From: Thermosipho sp. (in: thermotogales)
Lineage (GTDB): Bacteria; Thermotogota; Thermotogae; Thermotogales; Fervidobacteriaceae
Assembly (NCBI GenBank): GCA_017656345.1
Contig: JACDNZ010000009.1
Location: 1 to 64,000 of the forward strand
Direction of reading: 5' to 3'
DNA length: 64,000 nt
The notes beneath the pieces were generated by a model that searched no databases, had not been told where the DNA came from, and saw only the letters and a program-made list of their open reading frames with translations. Below are positions 17,882 through 26,563 of this stretch, piece by piece (position 1 is the first letter of the stretch; every line of letters begins with the position of its first letter). A program made the translations under genes and the position numbers.

Positions 17882-17883
17882 TT

Positions 17884-18990
17884 TTACACCTCCAATAATT
17901 CTAATATATTTTCTACATTTAATTTTTCCTCAGGAATAAATGTACCTTTTATCTTACTTCCTCCACCCCTTCCAGGATATTTAATTTTCAATTTATCAAT
18001 AATTTGTTTTACATTATAATTATCGCCTGTTGAGGTAAAATAAAACTTCTCCCCATCAAAAACAATAAGTAACGAATCTTTTTTCTTAAAATATTTTGGC
18101 ATATATTTAGCAACCAGATCATCCGCTTCAAGAAAGTAAACACTATTCTTCAAAGGTTTTATTTCTTTCATCTTTTCTTCGGCTATCTGTTCAGAATAAT
18201 TTTCAATTCTTGCTGTAAGTTCTTTAATTTTAACCAAAAGATTTCCTACTCTATCTTCTAATTTGTAAATTGAAGAAGTTAGAATCTGGGAAATATTTCT
18301 GAGTATCTTTGTATAATTATAAAAATAATCAAGTGCTTTAAGCCCTGCAACAAAGTAAACTCGTGTGAGATTACCCTTTACCTTTTCTGTCTTCAAAATT
18401 TTAACGAGCCCTATTTCACCGGTATTTCTTACATGAAATCCTCCACAAGCTGAATAGTCATATTCTCCTATTTTTATAATTCTCACTTTATCTTTAACTT
18501 TTTCACTTATATTCTTTCTCAAAGGAAATTTATCAACTTCCTTTTTTGAAACTATAATTTCTTCAACTTTTATATTTTTTTGTATTATTTTATTCGCTTC
18601 TATTTCCACTTCTTTTAACACGTTCTCGACAATATACGGAACATCTAAATCAATAGTTGAATAATCAAATCCCATATGAAAACTTACGGTATTCATTTCT
18701 GCCACATTAGCAAATACTGCAGACAGAATATGTTGAGCAGTATGCTGTTTTTTCACAAAATTTCTATGTTCTTCGTCTATTTCAAAATTATGTTTGCCTG
18801 GAACAATATATCTATCCAGTTCATGATAAACCCTTCCATCTATTTCTTTAACTCCAAGTACTTTAGCTTCTGAAATCTTCCCTCTATCACCCAATTGTCC
18901 ACCCTTGTAATCAGGATAAAATGGACTTTGTTCAGAAATTGCATAAATCTTCCCTTCTTTTTCTAGTATTTCTTTAATTTCTATCACCAA
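17884..18990 (-). CDS. AlaX-type alanyl-tRNA editing protein with C-terminal domain
   Basis: About 368 residues. The N-terminal part corresponds to the beta-barrel and editing domain of AlaRS: PFYPDYKGGQLGDRG, the first zinc/active motif HTAQH (about 83-87), and the second motif CGGFH (about 182-186). These hydrolyse Ser- or Gly-tRNA(Ala). A coiled coil (about 240-280) and a DHHA1-like C-terminal domain ending in GRGGGSKIKGTF follow, as in the C-terminal half of AlaRS, so this is the long AlaX form. GTG at 18999 sits in the SD (AAGGAGTGA); TTG 18990 or GTG 18987 is preferred. Confidence 0.88.
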   Translation of the reverse strand: MVIEIKEILEKEGKIYAISEQSPFYPDYKGGQLGDRGKISEAKVLGVKEIDGRVYHELDRYIVPGKHNFEIDEEHRNFVKKQHTAQHILSAVFANVAEMNTVSFHMGFDYSTIDLDVPYIVENVLKEVEIEANKIIQKNIKVEEIIVSKKEVDKFPLRKNISEKVKDKVRIIKIGEYDYSACGGFHVRNTGEIGLVKILKTEKVKGNLTRVYFVAGLKALDYFYNYTKILRNISQILTSSIYKLEDRVGNLLVKIKELTARIENYSEQIAEEKMKEIKPLKNSVYFLEADDLVAKYMPKYFKKKDSLLIVFDGEKFYFTSTGDNYNVKQIIDKLKIKYPGRGGGSKIKGTFIPEEKLNVENILELLEV

Positions 18991-19002
18991 ACCGTTCACT
19001 CC

Positions 19003-21252
19003 TTAAAAGGTTTTTCCCATTAAAAAGAAAAAGTTCCAATTATCATTGTAAAACGCGTTACCAACTCTAACTAATCCAAACATTGGAATATTTATTCCTA
19101 ACTCTAAACCTGCTGACCATTCAAAAGGAGTACTAAAATCATAAGTTTCTCCTACATAACCAAAATCAACAAACACAGCAGCATAAAATGGTATCTGCCC
19201 TTCTTTGTTAATATACCTGAAGTCATTATTAATAAGGAGAGTTACATCACCTTTTAATTGTGCACCTCTTAATGAATAAAGACCTTCCAGATAATTTGTC
19301 ATATCTACTCCACTTTGCTGGAAAACCTGTGAAGCATATATTCTCGTTGCTAGTCCAAAATAAGTATTTTTTATCGGAAAATGCAAAGAAAATTCTTCTT
19401 GAGTTTTAAGCGCTACTGGTGCATCTCCAGTAAATCTAAAATACTTTTGCCCGACTAAATTTAAATATAAACCTTCAGTTGGAATAATTAAATCGTCCAG
19501 TGTTTCATAACTAATACCCAACAAGATATTTCCTCCAACATATTCACTTACCGATGTGGAACTACTTACTACGGATGAATCAACTGTTGTAGCAATATTT
19601 GTTTCAGTAAATTTATAGCTTACCCCTGCTCCAAAACTATATGACATATTATGTAATTTCAAAGTACTTATTGAAAAATCAAAATTAAAACTTGTTAAAT
19701 CAGTAGCTACTTCAGTTGAAGTTGTAGCATCTTGGGTAATAATTTCTGAACTTGGTTGATTTAGATAACTTAAACTTGACAATATTGAAAGTGGAGAACC
19801 AAAGGGTTTTCTTATACCATAATCTAAGCTAATATTTTTTCCAGCAAATCCTAAAGAAATCGTTGTACCAAAAGTCTGGCCAAAACCAAATGGATTGATC
19901 GTTTTTAATTGAAGTTCTGCTGCAAAACCCTCATACCACTGTTTCCCTTCGCCTGGTGGCCCCCAAGTTCCCCCACCAATAAAGTTAAATCTCTTTTCTT
20001 TTTCTTCAACCAACAACGTTACATCGAGTGTATTGGTTCCTGTTGGAGTAATATCGTAGTCAATATTATCAAAAAACTGTGTTTTGTATATCTCTATATA
20101 TGTCTCTCTAAGGGCTTTTTTTGAAGCATAATCTTCCGGTTTTACTTTTATTAAATCATCAAAAGTATATATCTTTGTCCTTGTATTACCCTTTATATTC
20201 AAATTTCCAAATTTGTATTCCACAACATGAACCACAAATTCATTACCTTTTAACTCTGGAAATAAATTTATTATATATTCATCTTTTTCGTATGTATCCT
20301 TAATTTTTTGCAAGATATGTAGCAAATCAACATTGCTAAAAGTTGCAGGTGTAGTAGCCAAATCATCGAAACTGTATAAAGTAACCCCTTCAGTCATTAT
20401 CTTTTGAATTTGCACAGGTTCTTTAGTAATTATATTTTGTACAACAAATATTTTTAAAGTTTTAGCTGGTTTCTGTGTATTGACAGTTTCTAAACGAATA
20501 TTAGAAAGATTTGAAAAATATACATAATTTGAAAGAACTTGATACAGTTTTTGTATATCAGAAGACTTTGGATAATAGTTTTTCTCACTATCAAATAACT
20601 TCAACAATGGATTTTTCTTAAGGTAATTTTTATACAACTTCAAATCAACTTCTTTTTTAATTTTGTCTAAAATATCTTCTAACCCCTCGGTACTTCCTGT
20701 AAATTCTATGTCATATAAGGCATATTCTTTAACATTAAAATCAATTATATTACCATTGATCTTTCCAGTTATATAAATAAATGATTGGTCTTTAACCTTC
20801 GAAAATACATTAGAAACTATGTAATTTTCTTTCTCATATAATTTCGTTAAATTTTCTATTGAATTTCTAAATTGAACAAAACTAAAAGCTTTTCCAACCT
20901 TTAAGGTAATCGAGGCCTCTAAAGTTTCTCTGGAAATAAGGCCAACACCATCGATATTCAAATTTATTTGCTCCACTGGAATGTTTTCTTTTACTGAAAT
21001 GATGAGGTCAAAACTATTTTCTGTCGCAATTTTTGTCCATTCTACACTTGAAAAATAACCAGTAGATTTTATTGAAGATACTATATCATTAATCGCAAAA
21101 TCGTTTACATCAAAACCTATATATTTCTCATATACTGGTTTCAACTCCTCCTGACTAATAGTAACTAATCCTTCAAATTTAACAGCATTTAATACTTCTG
21201 AAAAATAGATACCAGCCAGAATTATTAATAAAAATAAAACAATTTTTTTCAT
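19003..21252 (-). CDS. bamA: BamA/Omp85 outer-membrane insertase
   Basis: 749 residues. Signal peptide (MKKIVLFLLIILAGIYFS), then several POTRA-type domains over about residues 22-420 (repeated pattern such as VKFEGLVTISQEEL and GNLNIKGNTRTKIYTFDDLI), then a C-terminal 16-strand-type barrel with FIGGGTWGPPGEG and the loop signature YSLRGAQLKGDV (the VRGY/FRGF-like lid motif), ending in an aromatic residue (GKTF). It folds beta-barrel proteins into the outer membrane, here the toga. One of the best indications of a Thermotogales-like diderm envelope. SD GGAGGAATAG. Confidence 0.92.
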   Translation of the reverse strand: MKKIVLFLLIILAGIYFSEVLNAVKFEGLVTISQEELKPVYEKYIGFDVNDFAINDIVSSIKSTGYFSSVEWTKIATENSFDLIISVKENIPVEQINLNIDGVGLISRETLEASITLKVGKAFSFVQFRNSIENLTKLYEKENYIVSNVFSKVKDQSFIYITGKINGNIIDFNVKEYALYDIEFTGSTEGLEDILDKIKKEVDLKLYKNYLKKNPLLKLFDSEKNYYPKSSDIQKLYQVLSNYVYFSNLSNIRLETVNTQKPAKTLKIFVVQNIITKEPVQIQKIMTEGVTLYSFDDLATTPATFSNVDLLHILQKIKDTYEKDEYIINLFPELKGNEFVVHVVEYKFGNLNIKGNTRTKIYTFDDLIKVKPEDYASKKALRETYIEIYKTQFFDNIDYDITPTGTNTLDVTLLVEEKEKRFNFIGGGTWGPPGEGKQWYEGFAAELQLKTINPFGFGQTFGTTISLGFAGKNISLDYGIRKPFGSPLSILSSLSYLNQPSSEIITQDATTSTEVATDLTSFNFDFSISTLKLHNMSYSFGAGVSYKFTETNIATTVDSSVVSSSTSVSEYVGGNILLGISYETLDDLIIPTEGLYLNLVGQKYFRFTGDAPVALKTQEEFSLHFPIKNTYFGLATRIYASQVFQQSGVDMTNYLEGLYSLRGAQLKGDVTLLINNDFRYINKEGQIPFYAAVFVDFGYVGETYDFSTPFEWSAGLELGINIPMFGLVRVGNAFYNDNWNFFFLMGKTF

Positions 21253-21254
21253 AT

Positions 21255-21791
21255 CTATTCCTCCTTAATATCCTTTTCTAACTCATATATTAAATCCTTT
21301 AACATTTTCATTTTTTTGGAGCTATCTATTTCTCCAAAATATTCTTTTATTGTTCTGGTTTCAATTTCATAACAATTTTCGTTTCTACATCTTAAGATTC
21401 TAAAATTTACATTTTGGTTCAATAAAAGTGAAAAAAAAGTAATAGCAAGATCTCCTACTGGTTGACAATCTATGTGTTTTTTATTAAACTTTGCCAATAC
21501 TTTGGTTCCAACTCCTAACTTGCTCTTTACTTCTACATATCCATCTGTCATTTCTGCTGCCTGCTTTAAAAATGAAAGTCCTAAACCAACTTTTCTCACT
21601 TTTTTGGATCTTGTAGTAAAAAAAGGATCAAACACTTTTTCCACATTTTTTATCCCAGGCCCATCATCCTCTATTGAAAACCAAAAATAATCACTCGTTT
21701 CCTTGATCTCTATTACAATATTTTTTGCACCAGCTTTTACTGAATTTTCTGCAATATCATGCACATGATCAGCAAGGGTCAGAAGTCCCAT
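21255..21791 (-). CDS. Histidine-kinase-like ATPase domain protein
   Basis: 178 residues. A stand-alone GHKL ATPase: N-box region ADHVHDIAENSVKAGAKN, G1 box DDGPGI, F-box DPFFTTR, G2 box GLGLSFLKQAAE. There is no dimerisation/phosphoacceptor domain. The C-terminal 60 residues are family specific (LRCRNENCYEIETR). Genes of this type cluster with PHP and DRTGG genes, exactly as here, and in several anaerobes with [FeFe]-hydrogenase genes; none is visible in this window. Overlaps the PHP gene by 13 bases. Confidence 0.82.
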   Translation of the reverse strand: MGLLTLADHVHDIAENSVKAGAKNIVIEIKETSDYFWFSIEDDGPGIKNVEKVFDPFFTTRSKKVRKVGLGLSFLKQAAEMTDGYVEVKSKLGVGTKVLAKFNKKHIDCQPVGDLAITFFSLLLNQNVNFRILRCRNENCYEIETRTIKEYFGEIDSSKKMKMLKDLIYELEKDIKEE

Positions 21792-22477
21792 ATAGTCTTC
21801 ACCTTTCCACTATACAGAAGATTCAAAAAATCTTCTACATTTTTTATCTCTTTTTCAATTATACTATATCTTTCACCAATTTGATTAAGAAAGTGGGCAT
21901 CAGAAGAGGCTATTGTAATAAAACCATTCTTTTTAGCTGTGGAATATTCCTCTTTGTTTGTCACCTCGGCTATTCTAACCTGTGTTTGTGGAAAGATTCC
22001 CAGTTGATATAATACTCCAAATTTCCTTCCTATATGCGCATATGCTGGCAGTCCTGAATGATCCAGAATCAAATCAATTATTTCTTGAATTGAAAAATCG
22101 GTGGGAAATCCTAAGGGAAGATTCTCCATAGAAACAAATTCATCATTTTCATTTACATAAACCTGATAACCAAACTTTTCAGGATCATAATTTATTTTGG
22201 GAAGATGTTCAGCAACTATTTTCGACACAGTGATAAGATCGTTAAAATTCTTGAAATATCCCAAAATATGCACATCTTCAAAACTTTGAATCTCTATACC
22301 GGGTATAAGAATCTTACCGTGTTTTTCAAAAACTTTTAGAAAAGGTAAAACATTCCCGCCGGAATTATGATCACAGATTGCAATAATCTCCGGGGAATAT
22401 TTTACTACCTCATTTGGAACCATTGTTAAATCAGCACAAGGCGAAAGACAACTATGAATATGTAAATCGCATTTCAT
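21779..22477 (-). CDS. PHP-domain metallohydrolase
   Basis: 232 residues. PHP motifs: KCDLHIHSCLSPCADLTM (HxH), AICDHNSGGN, ILIPGIEIQS, GLPAYAHIG and the C-terminal ASSDAH. The domain binds two or three metal ions and hydrolyses phosphoesters; the substrate is unknown. Starts with ATGA overlap on the DRTGG gene and runs into the HATPase gene, so the three are translationally coupled. Confidence 0.88.
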   Translation of the reverse strand: MKCDLHIHSCLSPCADLTMVPNEVVKYSPEIIAICDHNSGGNVLPFLKVFEKHGKILIPGIEIQSFEDVHILGYFKNFNDLITVSKIVAEHLPKINYDPEKFGYQVYVNENDEFVSMENLPLGFPTDFSIQEIIDLILDHSGLPAYAHIGRKFGVLYQLGIFPQTQVRIAEVTNKEEYSTAKKNGFITIASSDAHFLNQIGERYSIIEKEIKNVEDFLNLLYSGKVKTIWDF

Positions 22478-22803
22478 CTTATCCCTAGCTCAAAGATCTT
22501 TCCTGAGGTTAAAAACGCATTGTCTGGACTTCTCAGTAAAGTTATACCTTCTTCTTTTGCTTTTTCTACTGTTTCATCAGAAAACTGCAAACCTTCGCAA
22601 AGAACAATTGCTTTAACACCAACCATAGATGCAACCGCTATTATATTAACATGACTCTGAACTGTAATCCAGATAGAATCACTTTTGGCATTCTTCATCA
22701 CAAGGCTTAATAAATCACCTGTATAAGCGTGAAGTATTTCACAATCTTCTTTTGTAAAAACAATTTCCAATGAAGCTTTCTCAATAACTTCTGATAATTT
22801 CAT
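22474..22803 (-). CDS. DRTGG-domain-like small protein
   Basis: 109 residues. Single domain resembling the DRTGG fold (CBS-linked and HPr-kinase N-terminal families): EILHAYTGDLLSLVMKNAK, IWITVQSHVNIIAVASMVGVKAIVLCEG and AKEEGITLLRSPDNAF. Usually a regulatory or ligand-binding module. First gene of the DRTGG-PHP-HATPase trio, 12 bases after ruvA, with SD AAGGAGG. Confidence 0.75.
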   Translation of the reverse strand: MKLSEVIEKASLEIVFTKEDCEILHAYTGDLLSLVMKNAKSDSIWITVQSHVNIIAVASMVGVKAIVLCEGLQFSDETVEKAKEEGITLLRSPDNAFLTSGKIFELGIR

Positions 22804-22814
22804 ATAAATCCTCC

Positions 22815-23387
22815 TTACTTTTGGCTAAGATATTTTAAAGCCTTTTTAATAATATCATCCAATGAATCATTTCCTTTAGTTACTTTTTTGACAGCTTTCA
22901 TAGCTTGTGGTTTTGAAAAACCTAATGTTACCAATGCTTCTGTTGCTTCAATAGCTTTTCTATCTTTATCTGAAATCGTTATATCAAATTCTCTAAGTGA
23001 GTCTTTCAATTCCATTATAATTCTTTCAGCAGTTTTTGGACCAATACCTGGCAATTTTGAAAGTTTATTTGCGTCCTCTCCAACAATCGCTGAAACTATT
23101 TCTTCTACACTACTCGAGGCAAGAATTTTAAGGGCACTTTTGGGACCTAGCTTGTTTACAGAAATTAATTTCTCAAACAACTTTAATTTTTCAATATTAG
23201 AAAATCCATACAATGTAACCCCATCTTCTGAAACTATAAGTTTTGTAAAAACCTTCAAATTCGCATTTAAATATTCTTCAAATTCTCCGGTGTCTCCTAC
23301 AATAACTTCATATATTATCCCATTAACTTCTATATATATTTTCCCGTTTTCAATCTTCTCTAAATTACCTTTTAAAGCATGTATCAT
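22815..23387 (-). CDS. ruvA: Holliday junction branch migration protein RuvA
   Basis: 190 residues. The N-terminal OB fold (MIHALKGNLEKIENGKIYIEVNG), two HhH motifs (LISVNKLGPKSALKIL and LSKLPGIGPKTAERIIMELK), and the C-terminal RuvB-binding helical domain (EALVTLGFSKPQAMKAVKKV) are all present. It clamps Holliday junctions for RuvB, which is not in this window. Overlaps the tatD stop by 4 bases. Confidence 0.97.
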   Translation of the reverse strand: MIHALKGNLEKIENGKIYIEVNGIIYEVIVGDTGEFEEYLNANLKVFTKLIVSEDGVTLYGFSNIEKLKLFEKLISVNKLGPKSALKILASSSVEEIVSAIVGEDANKLSKLPGIGPKTAERIIMELKDSLREFDITISDKDRKAIEATEALVTLGFSKPQAMKAVKKVTKGNDSLDDIIKKALKYLSQK

Positions 23388-24148
23388 ATATTCACCCCAA
23401 ATAATTCTTTGGCATTTTCAAATAAAACTTCTGAAACATCATAATCTATTATATCATTTATTTTTTCAACTACATATTTAACATAAGATGGTTCATTTCT
23501 TTTTCCTCTATATGGATGAGGTGGAAGATATGGACAATCTGTTTCACTTAAAATATTATGCTCACCAACCAATTTTACAACTTCTCTCAATTGTTCATTT
23601 TTCTTATACGTGACCGGCCCACTTATTCCCAAATAAAATCCTAACTTCACAAATTTTAAAGCCCATTCTGCATCTGCACTAAAAGAATGAATTACTCCTC
23701 CCTTTTCAAACGGTCCAAAACTTTCAAGAATATTATATGCATCTTCATATGCATCCCGAATATGAACAATTATAGGTAATTTAATTTCCTTTGCAAGTAA
23801 AAGTTGTTCAGTAAAGACTCTTTGTTGAATTTCGCGCGGTGAAAAGTTTCTAAAATAATCAAGACCTATTTCTCCTATAGCAACTACTTTTCTATTTTTC
23901 GAAAGTTTTTCTAAATATTGTAAATAATCTTTTGATACATCCTTGCTATCATGTGGATGTACCCCAACAGAAGAATATATCTTTTTATACTTATTTGACA
24001 ACTCCACACATTTTTTACTGTCAATCATGTTTGTACCTACATTTACAATGAATTCAACATTCTCCTCTTGAAACTTCCTAATTATTTCCTCCCTATCGTT
24101 GTTAAAATGTTTCATATGAATATGCGCGTGTGTATCCACCAATTTCAT
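23384..24148 (-). CDS. tatD: TatD-family metal-dependent deoxyribonuclease
   Basis: 254 residues. VDTHAHIHMKHF supplies the HxH metal ligands, VAIGEIGLDYFRNFSPREIQ the Glu ligand, LPIIVHIRDAYEDA and GGVIHSFSAD the histidines, and LSETDCPYLPPHPYRGKRNEP the catalytic Asp. TatD enzymes have 3'-5' exonuclease activity in DNA repair. First gene of the minus-strand run through bamA; SD GGAGGAATAG. Divergent from the ABC importer. Confidence 0.94.
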   Translation of the reverse strand: MKLVDTHAHIHMKHFNNDREEIIRKFQEENVEFIVNVGTNMIDSKKCVELSNKYKKIYSSVGVHPHDSKDVSKDYLQYLEKLSKNRKVVAIGEIGLDYFRNFSPREIQQRVFTEQLLLAKEIKLPIIVHIRDAYEDAYNILESFGPFEKGGVIHSFSADAEWALKFVKLGFYLGISGPVTYKKNEQLREVVKLVGEHNILSETDCPYLPPHPYRGKRNEPSYVKYVVEKINDIIDYDVSEVLFENAKELFGVNI

Positions 24149-24190
24149 ATCTATTCCTCCTAAAAACGTTTTTTCATAAATATTTTATCA

Positions 24191-24218
24191 TTAAACTTGA
24201 AAAATGAAGTGGTATAAT
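24191..24218 (+). promoter_or_regulatory. Promoter for ABC importer operon
   Basis: An extended -10, TGG followed by TATAAT (24213-24218). A poor -35 (TTAAAC, 24191-24196) lies 16 bases upstream. The ATG is 29 bases after the -10, so the 5' leader is short and no riboswitch is visible. Confidence 0.6.
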
Positions 24219-24246
24219 TTTAGTTAGAAACAAGGAGGTGAAAAAC

Positions 24247-25164
24247 ATGAAAAAGAACATAACTTTATTGTTGATTATTTTTATTTCTGTATTATCTTTT
24301 ACTTTAACTTTCATCAATCCTTTTGGTCCAACCATCATTCCTATTTCTCCAATGTTAGAAGGAATTGTTAAAGGATACGTGAATTTAAACATAAGTCTCT
24401 GGAAATCTCCCGATGAAGCTATTGCAAAAATTGTTTCTGGGAATGCTAAATTTGCAGTATTACCCATAACAACCGCAGCTAACTTATATATTAAAGGAAT
24501 TGATATAAAATTAATCGGGGTACATGAATGGAAAGTTTTTTACTTAGTAACAAAGGAAAATAATTTTGAAGGTCTTAAGAGTTTAAAAGGAAAAACCGTT
24601 TATTCTGCTCACGGAAGAGGTCAAACCGTGGATGTTTTACTAAGATATTTATTAGTTTTAAATGGACTTGAACCAGATAAAGATGTGCAATTTGTTTACG
24701 CCCCTCCACAAGAAATAGTTGCATTGTTTAAAGCTGGAAAAATCGATTATGCAGCAATACCTGAACCTTTCGTATCAATGTGCCACACAAGTGGTGGAAA
24801 AATAGTGGTAGATTTTCAAGAAGAGTGGAATAAAATAGCCGGCACACAAAATGGCATACCTATTGCAGGACTTTTTATTGTTGAAGATATTGCTCAATAT
24901 ACCAATCTTATTAATGAAGTTGAAAAAACATTTGAAAAAAGTATCAACTGGTCAAATGAAAATCTTGATGAAGCTTTAAAAATAACAAGCAAGTATTTAA
25001 CAATCCCTACTCCTATTTTGAAAGAATCAATGAATAGAACTGAGTTCAGGTATGTTCCTATTTCAGAATGTAAAAAAGATGTAGAACTTTTCCTTATGAA
25101 AATGAATGAATTATATCCAGATGGTATGCCTGACGTTCCTGATGAAGGATTTTATCTAAAATGA
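24247..25164 (+). CDS. ABC importer substrate-binding protein (NMT1/SsuA-like)
   Basis: 305 residues. Signal peptide without lipobox cysteine, then a type 2 periplasmic-binding fold: NPFGPTIIPISPMLEG, AKFAVLPITTAANLYIKG, LKSLKGKTVYSAHGRGQTVD, and AGKIDYAAIPEPFVS. The family takes nitrate, sulfonates, taurine or the thiamine-pyrimidine precursor. No TPP riboswitch or sulfur-limitation signal is seen, so the substrate stays open. SD AAGGAGGTG (24232-24240) fixes the ATG at 24247. The permease overlaps the stop (ATGA). Confidence 0.88.
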   Translation: MKKNITLLLIIFISVLSFTLTFINPFGPTIIPISPMLEGIVKGYVNLNISLWKSPDEAIAKIVSGNAKFAVLPITTAANLYIKGIDIKLIGVHEWKVFYLVTKENNFEGLKSLKGKTVYSAHGRGQTVDVLLRYLLVLNGLEPDKDVQFVYAPPQEIVALFKAGKIDYAAIPEPFVSMCHTSGGKIVVDFQEEWNKIAGTQNGIPIAGLFIVEDIAQYTNLINEVEKTFEKSINWSNENLDEALKITSKYLTIPTPILKESMNRTEFRYVPISECKKDVELFLMKMNELYPDGMPDVPDEGFYLK

Positions 25165-25898
25165 AATTTTTGTACGGCTTACTAATTTTCATTGTTTTCT
25201 GGTGGGGTTTATCTCTATTAATCAATTCTTCTTTTATTCTTCCCACACCGACACAAGTGGGAAAGGTTTTTTTTGAAATTATTCAAACTGAAATATTGTG
25301 GGCTTCCTTACTTTCTTCAATTTATAAAGGAATAATTGCCCTATTCTTAACAATAGTACTCGGATTTCTTTTTGGTTTTTTTATGGGAATTTGCGACGTC
25401 TGTTTTAATCTTCTTCGCCCCATCTTCACAGTGTTTCAATCCGTGCCTGTCATTTCCTGGCTTGTACTTGTGATTTTCTTATGGGGAATAGGAACAAAAG
25501 GTCCTATTGCAATAACTGTATTGTCATTACTTCCAAATACAACTTTTGCTGTAGCCTATGGTGTTAAAAACACTGACAAATCTTTAATCGAAATGGCAAA
25601 AGTTTATAAAGTCAGTAAAAAGAAAATAGTGAAAGATTTATACCTTGGTTCGGTCGTTCCTTTTATTCTAACGGCACTTGAAGTAGTTTCCGGTAATTTA
25701 TGGAAAGTAATATTCGTATCTGAATACCTATGTGGCAAAAGCGGCATAGGTGTACAAATTGCCTGGGCACGTCAATATGTTGATATTCCAAAAGTTTATG
25801 CTCTAACCATTTTTGCAATATTACTTGGTATTTTATCCGAAAGAATTTCAAAAATGTTTGTAAAAATATTTTTAAAGGATTGGGAATATGGTAGTTGA
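25161..25898 (+). CDS. ABC importer permease (SsuC/TauC-like)
   Basis: 245 residues, five or six membrane helices. The loop that contacts the ATPase is EMAKVYKVSKKKIVKDLYLGSVVPF, matching the EAA motif region. LPTPTQVGKVFFE near the N-terminus is typical of the nitrate/sulfonate/taurine permease family. Overlaps the binding-protein gene by 4 bases and the ATPase gene by 11. Confidence 0.92.
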   Translation: MKFLYGLLIFIVFWWGLSLLINSSFILPTPTQVGKVFFEIIQTEILWASLLSSIYKGIIALFLTIVLGFLFGFFMGICDVCFNLLRPIFTVFQSVPVISWLVLVIFLWGIGTKGPIAITVLSLLPNTTFAVAYGVKNTDKSLIEMAKVYKVSKKKIVKDLYLGSVVPFILTALEVVSGNLWKVIFVSEYLCGKSGIGVQIAWARQYVDIPKVYALTIFAILLGILSERISKMFVKIFLKDWEYGS

Positions 25899-26562
25899 AT
25901 TGAAAAAAATCAATAAAAGTTTTGGAAATCTCCAAGTATTAAAAGATATCAGTTTCTCATTAAAAAAAGGCGAAAAACTGGTTCTTTTAGGCCCGTCAGG
26001 TTGCGGTAAAACAACTCTTTTAAGAATTATAGCAGGGCTTGAAACATATGAAGGTAAATACTCAAAAAAATTTAACAAAGTCGGATATGTGTTTCAAGAA
26101 CCACGAATCATTCCCTGGAAAAGCGTATATAAGAACCTTAAATTCGTTGAAGAAAATGATGAAAAAATTCATAACATTTTAAAATCTATGAAAATTTTTG
26201 AATTTAAAGATTATCTACCTGGAAAATTAAGTGGTGGCATGAAACAACGTGTAAATCTATCAAGAGCACTAGTTACAGAGCCTGATCTACTCCTTTTAGA
26301 TGAACCTTTTGCGTCACTTGACATCCATATTAAATGGAATTTGATAAATGATCTTTTAAACGAATGGAAAAAAAGAAATTTTTCAATAATAATGGTAACA
26401 CATGATTTAAAAGAAGCATTAATGATCGGCGATAGAATTATTGTTTTATCAAACAGACCAGCTTCTATAATAAAGGAATATACTATTTTAGAAAGAAGTC
26501 TTACCCTAGAAGAAAAACTAACTAATGAAATTATAGAAATCTGGAATGAAAGTAGGGGATAA
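25888..26562 (+). CDS. ABC importer ATPase (SsuB/TauB-like)
   Basis: 224 residues. Walker A LLGPSGCGKTTLLR, Q-loop FQEPRIIPWKS (the EPRLLPW feature of nitrate/sulfonate/thiamine-precursor importers), signature LSGGMKQR, Walker B LLLLDEPFASLD, H-loop MVTHDLKEA. Third gene of the importer. The stop TAA is followed after one base by the TTG start of rtcB. Confidence 0.95.
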   Translation: MVVELKKINKSFGNLQVLKDISFSLKKGEKLVLLGPSGCGKTTLLRIIAGLETYEGKYSKKFNKVGYVFQEPRIIPWKSVYKNLKFVEENDEKIHNILKSMKIFEFKDYLPGKLSGGMKQRVNLSRALVTEPDLLLLDEPFASLDIHIKWNLINDLLNEWKKRNFSIIMVTHDLKEALMIGDRIIVLSNRPASIIKEYTILERSLTLEEKLTNEIIEIWNESRG

Positions 26563-26563
26563 A

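Noticed and set aside
22888-23481. 197-codon plus-strand open frame
   Set aside because: It is antisense to ruvA and tatD, which have full family motifs and SDs; the composition is that of a codon-bias shadow.
24149-24246. TPP riboswitch upstream of the NMT1-like binding protein
   Set aside because: The promoter leaves only a short leader and none of the conserved TPP-aptamer segments is present.
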